64,000 bases of DNA from Rickettsia sp. Oklahoma-10 (GCF_039954865.1 NZ_CP157197.1:327501-391500); one strand, 5' to 3'; positions 19,497-29,169 are shown, numbered from the stretch's first letter. Translations and numbers: made by a program. Notes: generated by a model not told the origin, from the sequence alone.

Positions 19497-19530
19497 CCCA
19501 TGACTTGATCAGTGTTGTTGCAGGTTGCTG

Positions 19531-19632
19531 ATGTCATTCTTGCAAAAGCAGGAATCTAAAAAAAGTAAAGTAATTTCTATTTTTCATGTTTGCTCCTTTT
19601 GAATACTGGATCTCTGCTTTCGCGGGAATGAT
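19531..19632. repeat. Rickettsia palindromic element, family A, overlapping cca 3' end
   Basis: The left arm ATGTCATTCTTGCAAAAGCA and the right arm TGCTTTCGCGGGAATGATAT delimit it. The cca reading frame enters from the right, and its last 15-17 codons (VISFPRKQRSS and following) lie in the repeat. A partial family B palindrome (CCCATGACTTGATCA) sits immediately to the left, near 19497. Confidence 0.8.
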
Positions 19633-20792
19633 ATTACACGTAACAATTCTAATTTACTAGGTTTAAAATCCTGTTCTATCCAAAAATTTTTTAGATATTC
19701 TAATTTTGTACCTATCTCTTTTTTTTCTATATTCATATTTAACAAATCATTACCGTTTACTTGGAATTTAGGACGTAACACTGCATCATATTTATGTATA
19801 AATTCTTTTACTTGTAAATAATCTAGTTTACCTATTATACTGGCAGCTAATAAATATTCTTTATAATTCTTTTTTTCTAACCAAATTTTCTTCATATTAA
19901 ATTTAGTGTTATTCAAAAAGTTTGTTATTGATAGTATTTGCATTGCCTCATGTTTTGAGAATTTCCAATCTAGAAAAACCTGTAAGTTTAACTCTTTTTG
20001 ATTATATAATAAGAGTGCATATCGAGTAGCTAATTCTAATTTAAAATCATTTGCCTGCTCAAAAAATTTTATTTTATAATTTTGTATAGAAAATATTAGT
20101 TCTAATATTCCTATTTCAAACATAGTTTCTAAAATTTGTGCTGCTCTTTTTGAAATAATAATTTTATCCATTTCACTTTTTGTTCGCTCTTGTGATAAAG
20201 TTTTTAAGCCGTTTTTTAAAGCTTGACATGCTTTTAACCCTTCATTATCAAGCTGATTAGCATAATAGCTAGAAAAACGGAAGAAGCGTAGAATTCGTAA
20301 ATAATCTTCTTTAATTCTATCCAGAGCTTTCCCTATAAATACAACCTTTTCCTGTTGTAAATCCTTAAACCCGTCAAAATAATCATATATCTCGTTCTTA
20401 AAGGGACAATAACTTAAAGCATTAATAGTAAAATCTCGTCTTGCAGCATCTTTGGCAAAATCATTTGTGAATACTACTTTGGCATGCCTGCCGTTGCATT
20501 CAATATCTTTTCTAAGAGTTGTAATTTCAAATTTTTCCTTATCTAAAATAGCTGTAATCGTACCAAATTTTAAACCGGTCGGGATGGTTTTTATTTTAGC
20601 TCTAGACAAAATATTTATTACTTCACTTGGTATCAAAGTAGTATCTATATCAATATCGTAGTTATCCTTTTTAAGTAGAGCATCTCGCACGCATCCACCT
20701 ATAAGTCTTGATTGTCCTTTTTCATTTAAGAGGCTTAAGATTTTTATATATCCTTTTGAAGAAATTTTTAATGTTTTTTGTATAATTTGCAT
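19584..20792 (-). CDS. cca: CCA tRNA nucleotidyltransferase / poly(A) polymerase family
   Basis: Class II nucleotidyltransferase that adds or repairs the CCA end of tRNAs. The 402-residue protein has the signature RLIGGCVRDALL (about residues 31-42), the catalytic DIDIDT pair and RRDFTINALSY. Helical domains follow. The last residues (VISFPRKQRSSIQKEQT) come from an RPE that overlaps the 3' end, so the native C-terminus was altered. It might alternatively be poly(A) polymerase; both functions share this fold. Confidence 0.9.
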   Translation of the reverse strand: MQIIQKTLKISSKGYIKILSLLNEKGQSRLIGGCVRDALLKKDNYDIDIDTTLIPSEVINILSRAKIKTIPTGLKFGTITAILDKEKFEITTLRKDIECNGRHAKVVFTNDFAKDAARRDFTINALSYCPFKNEIYDYFDGFKDLQQEKVVFIGKALDRIKEDYLRILRFFRFSSYYANQLDNEGLKACQALKNGLKTLSQERTKSEMDKIIISKRAAQILETMFEIGILELIFSIQNYKIKFFEQANDFKLELATRYALLLYNQKELNLQVFLDWKFSKHEAMQILSITNFLNNTKFNMKKIWLEKKNYKEYLLAASIIGKLDYLQVKEFIHKYDAVLRPKFQVNGNDLLNMNIEKKEIGTKLEYLKNFWIEQDFKPSKLELLRVISFPRKQRSSIQKEQT

Positions 20793-21186
20793 CTTTTATA
20801 ATGAATATATTTTTGAGTAAGATAATACAATTTCTTTGAATATATGACTATATTTAATTTTTATTGATATTAATTATCATATTATATGGTAATTGCATAA
20901 AAATTAAGATAAATTATTATGACCGCTAATATTAATGTAGATTCCACAGATAAAAACCTATAAGAAAGATTAGAAGCATTGTCATTAATGAAATATATTT
21001 TGTGAGTTTGAAGAAACATTAAAAATATTTCAAAAATTATATCAAGGTAATCATCGCTATATGCTAACTCTATAATAATGTTGGATTAACTTCTAATAAA
21101 TTAGATAATACTAAAAAGAGATGAAATATCTAGAAGAAGAAAGGTGAAACCATTTTAAACAAACTATTAGATAATGGTTAGTATGG
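20793..21186. other. Non-coding gap with gene remnant
   Basis: About 390 bp between cca and atpF. A plus-strand fragment starting near 20920 (MTANINVDSTDKNL) is interrupted by stops within 15 codons. Matching short frames continue to about 21180, such as KKKGETILNKLLDNG. It looks like a decayed, unrecognised gene. In R. prowazekii I recall the sca1 locus lying near this point. Nothing here resembles an autotransporter. Confidence 0.4.
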
Positions 21187-21681
21187 CTATGTAACTTTAT
21201 CATCATTATGGGAAAAATCAGATTTATCTATAAAATTTTTAGCAATGTTGCTCTCTAAAAGCTTAACTGACTGAAAATATTTGGAGACAAGTTTTATCAC
21301 TTCATCACAAAATTCATCTTGTAATTCTTTACTTGTGATTAATTTTTGGTTTTGAATTAATTTCATAGCATTAGATTTTTTATGCTCTAAAAATTCTTCA
21401 ATTTCTTTAGTTTTTTCTTGAATGATTTTTTTTGTAATTTCATTGCTTTCTTCTATCATTTGAGAGCGTAAAGTTTCTAATTGCTTTATTTGTGCATTGG
21501 CTTGTTTAAAGAGTAAGGTAGCATCTTCTTTTAACTTTTCAGCTTTTAGAACTCTTTCTTGGACTTCTAAAATCTTAGCATCTAAAGAATTTAAAATAGC
21601 TTTTTTTGCTGGTCTATAAATTAAATATATAAAAATTACAAAACTAATTGCAAGCCAGAAGCTTTCATCTAGGAAATTCAT
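21187..21681 (-). CDS. atpF: F0 ATP synthase subunit b (AtpF)
   Basis: Peripheral stalk subunit of F1F0 ATP synthase. The 164-residue protein has one N-terminal membrane helix ([19 protein letters not shown]) and then a long charged coiled coil. Its ATG shares one base with the TAA of the b' gene (TAATG), so the two are coupled. The b/b' pair is usual in alphaproteobacteria. It is last in the block atpI-atpB-atpE-atpF'-atpF, transcribed leftward. The F1 genes are not in this window. Confidence 0.93.
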   Translation of the reverse strand: MNFLDESFWLAISFVIFIYLIYRPAKKAILNSLDAKILEVQERVLKAEKLKEDATLLFKQANAQIKQLETLRSQMIEESNEITKKIIQEKTKEIEEFLEHKKSNAMKLIQNQKLITSKELQDEFCDEVIKLVSKYFQSVKLLESNIAKNFIDKSDFSHNDDKVT

Positions 21682-22160
21682 TATTTTATTTTTTTTAGTA
21701 AATCTATATCTGCTTTAGTTCCGGCTACTTTTTCAATAATATGAACTGCAAGTTCTATAATTGCTTCACCTTTATTAATTCTAAACTGCTTAGCAGCTAA
21801 ATTTATATCTTTAATATTTTTATTTATAGAATTTTTTAAATCTTGTTCTAGATTCTTTTTCTTAATTAAGAATTCTGATTCTAAAGAGTCTATTTTTTCT
21901 TTTTTTAGCCTATTTATTTCAGTATTTGTTTTTTCTATTTCCTCATTATAATATTTATTTAGTTTTTCTGCTTCTAAGATCAGTGTATCAGCTTGTGTAA
22001 TATTATCTTGAATATTTGTCTGTCTATTATTAAAAATTTCTTCAGCTTTTGGAGTGATAAATTTATAAACAAAGATATACAATAAGCTGAAAGCAACTAT
22101 AAGCCAAAAAATTTGTGAATAATAGGTAGCAATATCAAATTGAGGCATCTTATTTTGCAT
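21681..22160 (-). CDS. atpG: F0 ATP synthase subunit b' (AtpF')
   Basis: The second stalk subunit, with an N-terminal helix ([23 protein letters not shown]) followed by a charged coiled coil. The frame is open upstream from a TTG at 22187, but that overlaps the subunit c gene. The realistic starts are the ATGs at 22160 (MQNKMPQF, 159 residues) and 22148 ([10 protein letters not shown], 155 residues); neither has a strong Shine-Dalgarno. The first slightly overlaps the atpE stop. Alphaproteobacterial genomes call this gene atpX, atpG or atpF2. Confidence 0.88.
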   Translation of the reverse strand: MQNKMPQFDIATYYSQIFWLIVAFSLLYIFVYKFITPKAEEIFNNRQTNIQDNITQADTLILEAEKLNKYYNEEIEKTNTEINRLKKEKIDSLESEFLIKKKNLEQDLKNSINKNIKDINLAAKQFRINKGEAIIELAVHIIEKVAGTKADIDLLKKIK

Positions 22161-22161
22161 T

Positions 22162-22386
22162 TTAAGAAAAAATAAGTAACATAGCAATCACAAAGGAAAA
22201 AAGCCCCATTGCTTCAGCGAGACCTGCTCCGATAAGAGCCATTCTTTGTAAGTTTTCTGCAGCTGAAGGATTTCGTGCTATTGAACTAAGTAGAGAGCTA
22301 AATATATTACTAACGCCTAGAGCTGCACCATACATACCGATAGCCATAAACCCTATACCAATAAATTTTAAAGAAACTATATCCAT
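22162..22386 (-). CDS. atpE: F0 ATP synthase subunit c (AtpE)
   Basis: The ring proteolipid: 74 residues forming a helical hairpin. The conserved polar loop is [14 protein letters not shown], and the ion-binding Glu lies in [10 protein letters not shown]. The open frame extends to a TTG at 22398, but the ATG at 22386 ([10 protein letters not shown]) with GGAA eight bases upstream gives the usual length. A family D RPE lies between it and atpB. Confidence 0.95.
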   Translation of the reverse strand: MDIVSLKFIGIGFMAIGMYGAALGVSNIFSSLLSSIARNPSAAENLQRMALIGAGLAEAMGLFSFVIAMLLIFS

Positions 22387-22434
22387 AAGAAATTCCAATT
22401 TTAATTAAAAACATTTAAGAATTCTTACAAAATT

Positions 22435-22554
22435 GGCTTATAGAGAAGAATTTGAAGGAGACGCGCACAACCACAGTGTACACAAAAGTACATGATGATT
22501 CAAGTACCGGATCAACATACAAATTACCTCTAGAAGTAGAGCTTTGTAAGAAGT
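22435..22554. repeat. Rickettsia palindromic element, family D copy 2
   Basis: Occupies the atpB-atpE gap inside the F0 operon. Its reverse complement matches the copies at 9262 and 60805 (AGGTAATTTGTATGTTGATC, CGGTACTTGAATC, then CTCCTTCAAATTCTTC). Sitting between co-transcribed genes, it is probably part of the mRNA. Confidence 0.75.
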
Positions 22555-23283
22555 CTAGTGTAAATTAATAGCATCATTAAGATACATACAAGACAAAATA
22601 GTAAAAATATAAGCTTGAAGTACTGAAACGAAAATTTCAAACCCAATCAGTATAACCATAAGAGGGATTGGCAGAAATTTCAAGTAAATCATTAATGAAA
22701 CGGTAAAACCGGCTATTACTTTTAATAAAACATGCCCTGCCATCATATTAGTAGCAAGTCGTAAAGATAAACTAACCGGTCTTGCTAAATATGTAAACAG
22801 TTCAATTACTATCATTAGCGGTGCTAACCATAAAGGAGTACCGTGTGGTAAAAAAAGAGTTAAAAAACGTAAGCTGTGTTTTACAAAACCAACTATAGTT
22901 ACCGTTAAAAATACTAAAATTGCTAAGGCAAAAGTAATGATAATATGACTAGTAGTAGTAAAGCTATAGGGTGTCATACCAAGTAAATTACAGAATAAAA
23001 TGAAAATAAATAAACTAAAAACTAAGGGAATAAATTTATGTCCTTTTACTCCTATATTCTGATTTAACATATCAGCTACAAGATTATAAACTATTTCAGC
23101 ACTTACTTGTAATCTAGAAGGTATTACATTCCGGTTATAAAAAGCTAAGTAAAAATAAGTTAAAGCTAAGATGCTAGCAAGTAACATATAGACACTCGAA
23201 TTAGTAAAACTAACATCAAAACCAAAAATTTTGATTTCTATCAATTTTTTGATATCAAATTGTATTAAAGGGTTATGTATCAT
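22555..23283 (-). CDS. atpB: F0 ATP synthase subunit a (AtpB)
   Basis: The proton-channel subunit, 242 residues, with about five to six membrane helices. The key motif [17 protein letters not shown] holds the essential arginine opposite the c ring. The C-terminal [23 protein letters not shown] is typical. It follows atpI by 4 bp. Confidence 0.96.
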   Translation of the reverse strand: MIHNPLIQFDIKKLIEIKIFGFDVSFTNSSVYMLLASILALTYFYLAFYNRNVIPSRLQVSAEIVYNLVADMLNQNIGVKGHKFIPLVFSLFIFILFCNLLGMTPYSFTTTSHIIITFALAILVFLTVTIVGFVKHSLRFLTLFLPHGTPLWLAPLMIVIELFTYLARPVSLSLRLATNMMAGHVLLKVIAGFTVSLMIYLKFLPIPLMVILIGFEIFVSVLQAYIFTILSCMYLNDAINLH

Positions 23284-23287
23284 TTCC

Positions 23288-23551
23288 TTACTGTTTATTA
23301 TTTACTTTTTGCCTTATAATATTAAAACCAGCAATTATTCCTATTATTGTAAATATAATAAGAAATAAAGGTTTAGAATAAAAGAACTTATCTGTGAATA
23401 TTCCACTCACGACACCTACCATTGCACCTGCAACTAAATCTATAGCGATAGTGAACGGACTAATTTCTTGCTGAATTTTAGAATTAGAAAGTTTAGCACT
23501 TTTTAATTCTTTAATTCTTGCTTTGATATTATTTAGTTTTTCTGTATCCAC
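23288..23551 (-). CDS. atpI: ATP synthase protein I (AtpI)
   Basis: A small 87-residue membrane protein with two helices ([21 protein letters not shown] and [18 protein letters not shown]), matching AtpI/AtpQ that help assemble the c ring. It starts with GTG at 23551, with GAG about eight bases upstream. A family C RPE lies immediately upstream, so the operon promoter may lie within or beyond the repeat. Confidence 0.85.
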   Translation of the reverse strand: MDTEKLNNIKARIKELKSAKLSNSKIQQEISPFTIAIDLVAGAMVGVVSGIFTDKFFYSKPLFLIIFTIIGIIAGFNIIRQKVNNKQ

Positions 23552-23559
23552 AGCTATGC

Positions 23560-23655
23560 TCGTTTAATTTGAAAATTGGCTACGTCGTCTGTATAAGTTA
23601 CAATGCTCACTTACTAAATATAATGTACGCTCCTTTTCCAAATTAAACTTTGTAT
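23560..23655. repeat. Rickettsia palindromic element, family C copy 3
   Basis: GCTCGTTTAATTTGAAAATT at the left and TTTTCCAAATTAAACTTTGT at the right give an inverted repeat of about 96 bp. Its reverse complement resembles the tilS and 1655 copies (GGAAAAGGAGCGTACATTAT). It separates the dsbA-like gene from atpI. Confidence 0.72.
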
Positions 23656-23676
23656 AGCAATCATAATTATATTAAA

Positions 23677-24513
23677 TTATAAATTCATCTCATTTTTTGC
23701 TTTTTCCTTTTGCTCATCTAAAGCTTTATCCACCGTTGCAGAAATATTATCTATACTATAATTTTTGGTTTGTACTCCATTAACAAATAAAGAAGGAGTG
23801 CCTATAAATTTTGGTACTTTTGCTACTAAATTAGTATTAGCAATTAGTATTTCAGTAATTTTTTCACTATTTAAGCATTGTTGATATTCTTCCGGAGAAA
23901 TGCCACCAAGCTGACCTATATCTGTTAATAATTCTCTGTATTTATTGCTATATGCCCACTTATCTTGTTGTTTTAATATGATATTATGAAACTGTATAAA
24001 ACTACTTATATCACCCTTGCAACGGGCTAAAATTGCAGCATCTAAATCTTGTTTAGTACCAATAAATTCACGAACCACATATGCAATTTTATTAGTATCG
24101 ATATATTTTTTCTTAAGTTCCGGAAAAATGTTCTGATGATAATAAGCACAATGTGGACATGTAGGAGAAAAATACTCAACTACTATAACATTTGATTTTT
24201 TGTTACCGAGAACCATATCATAGTCATCAACTTTAAAAGTGACTTTAATAGGTTTTGTTTCAGGATTTTTTTGTTCTTGTGAATCTGGCGTTGGTAATTC
24301 ATTAGTCTGATTGCTATCATTAGCAGGTACTATCAATTTAGCTGCATTTTTAGAATTTACAGCTTCTTGATTTATTTCTTGAGAAGTTTCGTTATTTTGT
24401 ATGGTTTCTTGCTCTATTATTTGTTTCTCCCCGTGGTTCTGATCTTGTGCTTTTGCTTCTGAATAGCTACTCAAAAACAATAAAAATACTAGCACAATAA
24501 AAATACTTCGCAT
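23677..24513 (-). CDS. DsbA-like periplasmic thiol-disulfide protein
   Basis: A 278-residue exported thioredoxin-fold protein. The N-terminal signal IFIVLVFLLFLSSYSEAKAQ is followed by a long Gln/Asn/Glu-rich linker, about residues 22-90. The DsbA-like domain starts near residue 93 with YFSPTCPHCAYYHQ (CPHC active site), and the C-terminal GTPSLFVNGVQ holds the cis-proline. The domain resembles BdbD-type thioredoxin_4 proteins. It probably forms or isomerises disulfides in outer-membrane proteins. The linker length is unusual. Confidence 0.88.
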   Translation of the reverse strand: MRSIFIVLVFLLFLSSYSEAKAQDQNHGEKQIIEQETIQNNETSQEINQEAVNSKNAAKLIVPANDSNQTNELPTPDSQEQKNPETKPIKVTFKVDDYDMVLGNKKSNVIVVEYFSPTCPHCAYYHQNIFPELKKKYIDTNKIAYVVREFIGTKQDLDAAILARCKGDISSFIQFHNIILKQQDKWAYSNKYRELLTDIGQLGGISPEEYQQCLNSEKITEILIANTNLVAKVPKFIGTPSLFVNGVQTKNYSIDNISATVDKALDEQKEKAKNEMNL

Positions 24514-24684
24514 ATTTATCCTTACCTTATATTAACGTTAACTTTACTTAAAATATAGATTGTATCGATTTTATTTCAATAAAAATATCTACTTTATAAA
24601 AAAAGTAAAATATGTTATTCTATAGAAAGATAATAGTCTAACATTAAATTCTTAGGCACTAAAACCACTACGGAGGAATTAATA

Positions 24685-25212
24685 ATGGCAAATACAACAC
24701 AATCCGAACATAAAACGAAATCCGAGTTTAAAATAGGACAACGAATTGTCTATCCTGCACATGGAGTGGGTGAAATAACAAATATAGAATATCATACTAT
24801 ATCAGGTACTGAAATTAAAGTATATGTAATTTTTTTTGCTCAAGATAAAATGACATTAAAAGTTCCAGTTAATAGGGCTACAATTGTTGGTCTTAGAGCA
24901 GTCGCAAGCAGGAAAGATTTAGATATCATATATTCAATTCTTCAAGGTAAACCAAAACAAGGGAATAGAATGTGGAGCAGAAGAGCACAAGAATATGAAG
25001 GCAAAATTAATTCAGGTAACATTGTAGCTATAGCTGAAGTATTACGCGACTTACATAAAAATGTCGATAACGATCGTTCTTACAGTGAAAGAACACTCTA
25101 TGAATCAGCTTTAAATAGACTTGCAGGCGAACTTGCTATCCTTGAAAACATACATCCAACCGAAGCAATTAATAAATTAGTTGAAGTATTACGTGAAAAA
25201 TTAGTAGCATAG
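24685..25212 (+). CDS. carD: CarD-family transcriptional regulator
   Basis: A 175-residue CdnL/CarD protein. The N-terminal RNA polymerase-interacting domain has GQRIVYPAHGVGEI and the tail has basic helices (RRAQEYEGKINSGN). CarD stabilises open promoter complexes and is essential or near-essential in related alphaproteobacteria. A strong GGAGG Shine-Dalgarno (CGGAGGAATTAATA) precedes the ATG. It is monocistronic, with an RPE palindrome downstream. Confidence 0.92.
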   Translation: MANTTQSEHKTKSEFKIGQRIVYPAHGVGEITNIEYHTISGTEIKVYVIFFAQDKMTLKVPVNRATIVGLRAVASRKDLDIIYSILQGKPKQGNRMWSRRAQEYEGKINSGNIVAIAEVLRDLHKNVDNDRSYSERTLYESALNRLAGELAILENIHPTEAINKLVEVLREKLVA

Positions 25213-25254
25213 TTGCACTTTTTGTCATTAGTGAGTATGCATCGTTGCGCATGA

Positions 25255-25365
25255 ATCAAAAACACGCTTCAGGTTATTCTGTGGTTTGACCACGGGATCT
25301 TAAAGTACTCATAATCTTAGTATTTTAACTGAAGCCCGCTATCAAGTTGTGGCGGGCGACATAAA
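25255..25365. repeat. Palindromic element, family B, downstream of carD
   Basis: Contains TGTGGTTTGACCACGGGATC and, on the right, GCCCGCTATCAAGTTGTGGCGGGC. The right-hand hairpin is a strong GC-rich stem and could end transcription from both sides, because carD and the methyltransferase gene converge here. Confidence 0.65.
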
Positions 25366-25376
25366 ATCATACTGGT

Positions 25377-26981
25377 TTACCTTACTAAAAGATAGTTTAT
25401 TCGAAATTTCTCAAGAGACAAAGTAACTATATAGTCAATAAATTCTTTTAACAATTTTGGATCAGTTATTTCCCGTCCTTTATTATCGCGAGCAGTTAAG
25501 AGTTTTGAATTAATCTTTTCAAGAACTTCTTTTTTAATATCATCAATATTATGAGTACCGTCTAACATTTCTAAAATATATTTTTCATGTAATGTTATAC
25601 CTATCATATCATTAAGTCTATTAGTAATACTAAACATATTAGTTGCATTATTAAACTGCGCTTGTTGTGTTTGGTATCTTGCAAATTCACTGGTTTTAGG
25701 TTTTTTAGTGATAGTAGCTATAGTATGTGGTTTGGTCTCAAATATTTTTAGATAACCTTGAAAAATTAATTTGATAAAATGTTGCTCTAGTGCAGATAGG
25801 AAATCTTGCAATCGATATTTATCAAGCTTTTTTAAAGCTTCTTTTGCTACTTGTTCTAAACTTATTGGATTGCTAATATTTTCAGCATATACATATAAAA
25901 TGGCTTTTATAATTGGTGAAGTGCTTGAAATAAAAGGGTCAGGTAAATTTTCATAATAGAAGCTGAGATTTTCTTGTTCGTTAGTTAAATCAGCATCTTT
26001 TTCCAGAGTTACCGGTCTAATATTAAGGCTAGTATAAAAATCTTTTAAATTATTAAATTCAATTTTTCTATTTATAGGTATGTTCTTATGACATAACAAT
26101 GTAGAGCGGAACTTTCGATTAGTAATAAAATCCATATATTGCTCAGTACGGACAATATCATTAATAGTTTGTAGCTTTTCTGCTGTCTTAGCAGGTAAAT
26201 TACCGATAAACATTGAAGCAAGCAACGCATCTCCTAAGTAATTTAAATGATTTTTTTGCGCTTTTTCTATGAATTGATGAAAATATATACCTGTATTAAT
26301 TTCACCTAAATATTCATGTAATACGTATGAATTATTATATGCAGATAATAATTTTGTTTCGTCACGTAAAAAGCTAGAATAAGGCGTTGTAGAACTTTCT
26401 AATGATTCATTGATAAAATTTAAAAGTAATCTAGCTTGCTGTAACTTATCATGGCTATTATTAAAAAGTTCTGAGTGAAACATCATCATGTCACGTATTG
26501 TTCTCTGCATATTCCAACCAGGCAGAGTATTATAGCTTATAAAAGTTATACCGTTTGGATTTAGCAGCTTACTACAAACTTCAAATATCTTATTTTGTAC
26601 TTCTTCAGGTACCCACGAATATACACCATGACAAACTATGTAATCAAACTTACCGTATGATTCATCGAGGTCCAATATAGATAATGCCTTTAGTTCAGCA
26701 TTTTTTATTTTTAAATCACCTATAATTTTTTTGCCTAATTCTATTTGTGTTTTGGATAAATCAATACCAAGAGAATTTGATTTAGGATATGTTTCAGCAA
26801 AGTTAAGTATATTAACTCCAACCCCGCAACCGATATCAAGTATTTTAGCAGTTTCAAGAGGTGGTGGATTTAGCCCAAATAGCTTGCCGATAGTTCTTAA
26901 ATGTGACGGAGCAGTATAACTGAAAGTAAATGGGGGATAAGGTACTTCGTCATAGGATATTTTATTGGTTTGTTTTGTCAT
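25377..26981 (-). CDS. SAM-dependent protein lysine methyltransferase, PKMT2-like
   Basis: A 534-residue class I methyltransferase. The SAM site ILDIGCGVGVN is near residue 47, and GIDLSKTQIELGKK is motif II. A methyltransferase-regulatory domain (PF10119 type) covers roughly residues 210-300, and the C-terminal third is unique. Known family members in R. prowazekii (RP027-RP028) and R. typhi methylate lysines of OmpB; the position next to recF and carD and the motifs match. From memory, that gene is broken in the avirulent Madrid E strain; here it is intact. OmpB methylation is inference. Confidence 0.78.
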   Translation of the reverse strand: MTKQTNKISYDEVPYPPFTFSYTAPSHLRTIGKLFGLNPPPLETAKILDIGCGVGVNILNFAETYPKSNSLGIDLSKTQIELGKKIIGDLKIKNAELKALSILDLDESYGKFDYIVCHGVYSWVPEEVQNKIFEVCSKLLNPNGITFISYNTLPGWNMQRTIRDMMMFHSELFNNSHDKLQQARLLLNFINESLESSTTPYSSFLRDETKLLSAYNNSYVLHEYLGEINTGIYFHQFIEKAQKNHLNYLGDALLASMFIGNLPAKTAEKLQTINDIVRTEQYMDFITNRKFRSTLLCHKNIPINRKIEFNNLKDFYTSLNIRPVTLEKDADLTNEQENLSFYYENLPDPFISSTSPIIKAILYVYAENISNPISLEQVAKEALKKLDKYRLQDFLSALEQHFIKLIFQGYLKIFETKPHTIATITKKPKTSEFARYQTQQAQFNNATNMFSITNRLNDMIGITLHEKYILEMLDGTHNIDDIKKEVLEKINSKLLTARDNKGREITDPKLLKEFIDYIVTLSLEKFRINYLLVR

Positions 26982-27237
26982 AGTAGATACATAAATTAAA
27001 AGTTAATTTTAAGCAGTTTCAAAAGATTAAGCAATACATTTATAAATTTAATTGACATTTCAGTTTTAATTTTAATACAAAGTTGTCTTTTGCTTCATTA
27101 TAAATATAAAGATCTGGCAGATAGATTTATTATAGCTGTTGCTAGAACAGTTAATGCATATTTTTACTTTATGATCAAAAATTGTAGAATATGCTAATTT
27201 AGGTTATTTGAAAATAATACAAATTAAATGATCATAA

Positions 27238-28320
27238 TTATAATTTAATCAATTGTACTTTACTTGCAAAATTTTCTATACTTTCTAAATTGGTAGCGGT
27301 AATCCATAACTGTAAATTTAAATAGGTAAAAAATCCAGTTAAATAATCACGTCTTTTACCGTCTAGATGCACAAAGACTTCATCCAAAAGTAAAACCGGT
27401 GCTATTTTAGTGAGCTTTATAGCATAATTCATTTCAGCAAGAATTATTGCAATTAATATGGCTTTCTGCTCACCGGTAGAACAGAGTTTTGCTAATATAT
27501 TTTTCTTTTTATGCTTCACTAGAAAGTCACTTTTATGAACTCCAAAACTAGTACGACCGGTTAATTTATCTTTGCTTCTTGTTTTATAAAGTTCTGCCGT
27601 AATAACACTAACTATATTCTCTTCACCGTCTAATATTTTTTGTTCAACAATGCCATCAATCGATAAATTGGCTTTTGGAAACTCGTTTTCAAGATCATCT
27701 ATTGCTTGCTGCATAAATTCTAAGGTTTTTAAGCGGTTAACAGCAATATGGTTAGAAATATAAGCCATTTTTTCTTCAATGATTTTCAGCCAATTATAAT
27801 CTTGTATTTCTTCTGCTAGAATTTTATTTCTCTCATGCATGTAATATTCATACTTACACACTAATTCTGCATGTTTTGGATCAAAATTATAAACTATTCT
27901 ATCAAGGAATTTTCTTCTTTCTACAGTTCCGCTTGTAAAAATTCCTTCCATTTGCGGAGTTAACCATACCATACTAGTGAATTTACTTAACTCGTTATTG
28001 GCTATTTTACTTTCATTATATTCGGTTATTCTTCTATTTGAACTACGCTTGAATTGTGTAGTGAGCTCTGCAAGCCCTAATTTACTTTGTAATAAAGCTT
28101 TAATAGAGAAATGATCTTCTGAAGTTTTACATATATCAGCAAGTTTAGCTGATCGGAGCCCTCTTCCTGGATAAAACAGCGATATTGCTTCTAAAATATT
28201 GGTTTTACCGCTACCGTTTTCCCCGATAAGAATTATAGGTGTATTATCTGTTTTCAGTTCAAGATTTTTAAAATTACGATAATTCTCAAAAATTAAGGAG
28301 TGCAGAAAAATATTTTTCAT
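27238..28320 (-). CDS. recF: DNA repair/recombination protein RecF
   Basis: SMC-like ATPase that helps load RecA at gaps. The 360-residue product starts IFLHSLIFENYRNFKNLEL and has Walker A GENGSGKTN (about residue 33), the signature-type LCSTGEQKAILIAI and Walker B PVLLLDEVFVHLD. Length and order are canonical. The upstream gap to the methyltransferase (26982-27237) is AT-rich with no gene seen. It is 24 bp from the next gene, probably one transcript. Confidence 0.96.
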   Translation of the reverse strand: MKNIFLHSLIFENYRNFKNLELKTDNTPIILIGENGSGKTNILEAISLFYPGRGLRSAKLADICKTSEDHFSIKALLQSKLGLAELTTQFKRSSNRRITEYNESKIANNELSKFTSMVWLTPQMEGIFTSGTVERRKFLDRIVYNFDPKHAELVCKYEYYMHERNKILAEEIQDYNWLKIIEEKMAYISNHIAVNRLKTLEFMQQAIDDLENEFPKANLSIDGIVEQKILDGEENIVSVITAELYKTRSKDKLTGRTSFGVHKSDFLVKHKKKNILAKLCSTGEQKAILIAIILAEMNYAIKLTKIAPVLLLDEVFVHLDGKRRDYLTGFFTYLNLQLWITATNLESIENFASKVQLIKL

Positions 28321-28344
28321 TTAGTAGAAAGAAGAGAAGAATAG

Positions 28345-29013
28345 TTAAATTGATATACTGCTGCTTTTTTTAAAACTGGCATGAGCTTTTTCAAGCTTTT
28401 TAATAAGTTTAGGTGAATATGATTTAATATTTTTTTCCTTGCCACCTTCATATTTTTGAGCGAGTTTCATTCCACCTTTGATCATATTATAGGCAAAGTT
28501 CATTAGCTTCGTTTCGCCTGCTATTCTTTTTGGGTTCATAAACATATAAATTTGATAAACGGCAAAGCTTTTTAATAAACGCTTTAAGTTTATTCTAGCT
28601 TGTTTGGTTAAACCTTGCAATTGATCTTTTGGGTTTGCAAGGTGTTTATTAGCATCTCTAACTATTTTAGAATGTTGATGCATTAAATAATTACTGACTT
28701 CGGCAACATTCTTGTTAATGTGCTTCTCATTCACTTTAAGCATTTTAAGCTTAAAGTTTCTAGTTTTACCTAAATACTTACGGATTAATAAGATAATTCG
28801 GCTTTGCAGTTGAATCAAATCCATAGTTTGTTCGTTTAAGATAGCAAGTATTCGCTCTATCTCATACTCAAATTCTTCATTTTGGCTTAATTCTTCAAAA
28901 ATTTCCTCTACCTCTTTACTCTCAACCACAAGATCATCACTAATACCCATTAATGCATCTTTTATTTGATCGGCAATTTTTTTGGTATCTTCAGAAAACT
29001 GATTATTTGTCAT
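28345..29013 (-). CDS. Unrecognised helical protein
   Basis: A 222-residue basic protein of unknown function. The N-terminal third is acidic (KEVEEIFEELSQNEEFEYEIER). The middle looks entirely helical (Leu/Ile/Lys heptads), and the C-terminus is Lys-rich with a Ser tail (SSSISI). No membrane segment or catalytic motif is obvious. It is just upstream of recF on the same strand, so probably co-transcribed. I recall only Rickettsia-restricted homologues but cannot name a domain securely. Confidence 0.6.
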   Translation of the reverse strand: MTNNQFSEDTKKIADQIKDALMGISDDLVVESKEVEEIFEELSQNEEFEYEIERILAILNEQTMDLIQLQSRIILLIRKYLGKTRNFKLKMLKVNEKHINKNVAEVSNYLMHQHSKIVRDANKHLANPKDQLQGLTKQARINLKRLLKSFAVYQIYMFMNPKRIAGETKLMNFAYNMIKGGMKLAQKYEGGKEKNIKSYSPKLIKKLEKAHASFKKSSSISI

Positions 29014-29125
29014 AATCTAATTCATTGTTAAATATAGCTTATTTTTATATCAGCAACTTAATTTCTACTTTTCTATTTAAATAATTATTAAGAGATATTT
29101 TTTCTGTATCATAATTATAATTGAC

Positions 29126-29159
29126 TAAAAAAGCTACATTTTCTTTAGAAAATGTAGCT
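29126..29159 (-). terminator. Rho-independent terminator (minus strand)
   Basis: A perfect 12-bp stem (AGCTACATTTTC with GAAAATGTAGCT) and a 4-nt loop at 29132-29159. On the minus strand it is followed by TTTTTT (plus-strand AAAAAA at 29126-29131), giving a classical terminator. The only minus-strand gene it could serve is the decayed frame to its right, which ends about 10 bp upstream of the hairpin. Confidence 0.75.
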
Positions 29160-29169
29160 ATATTCTATG

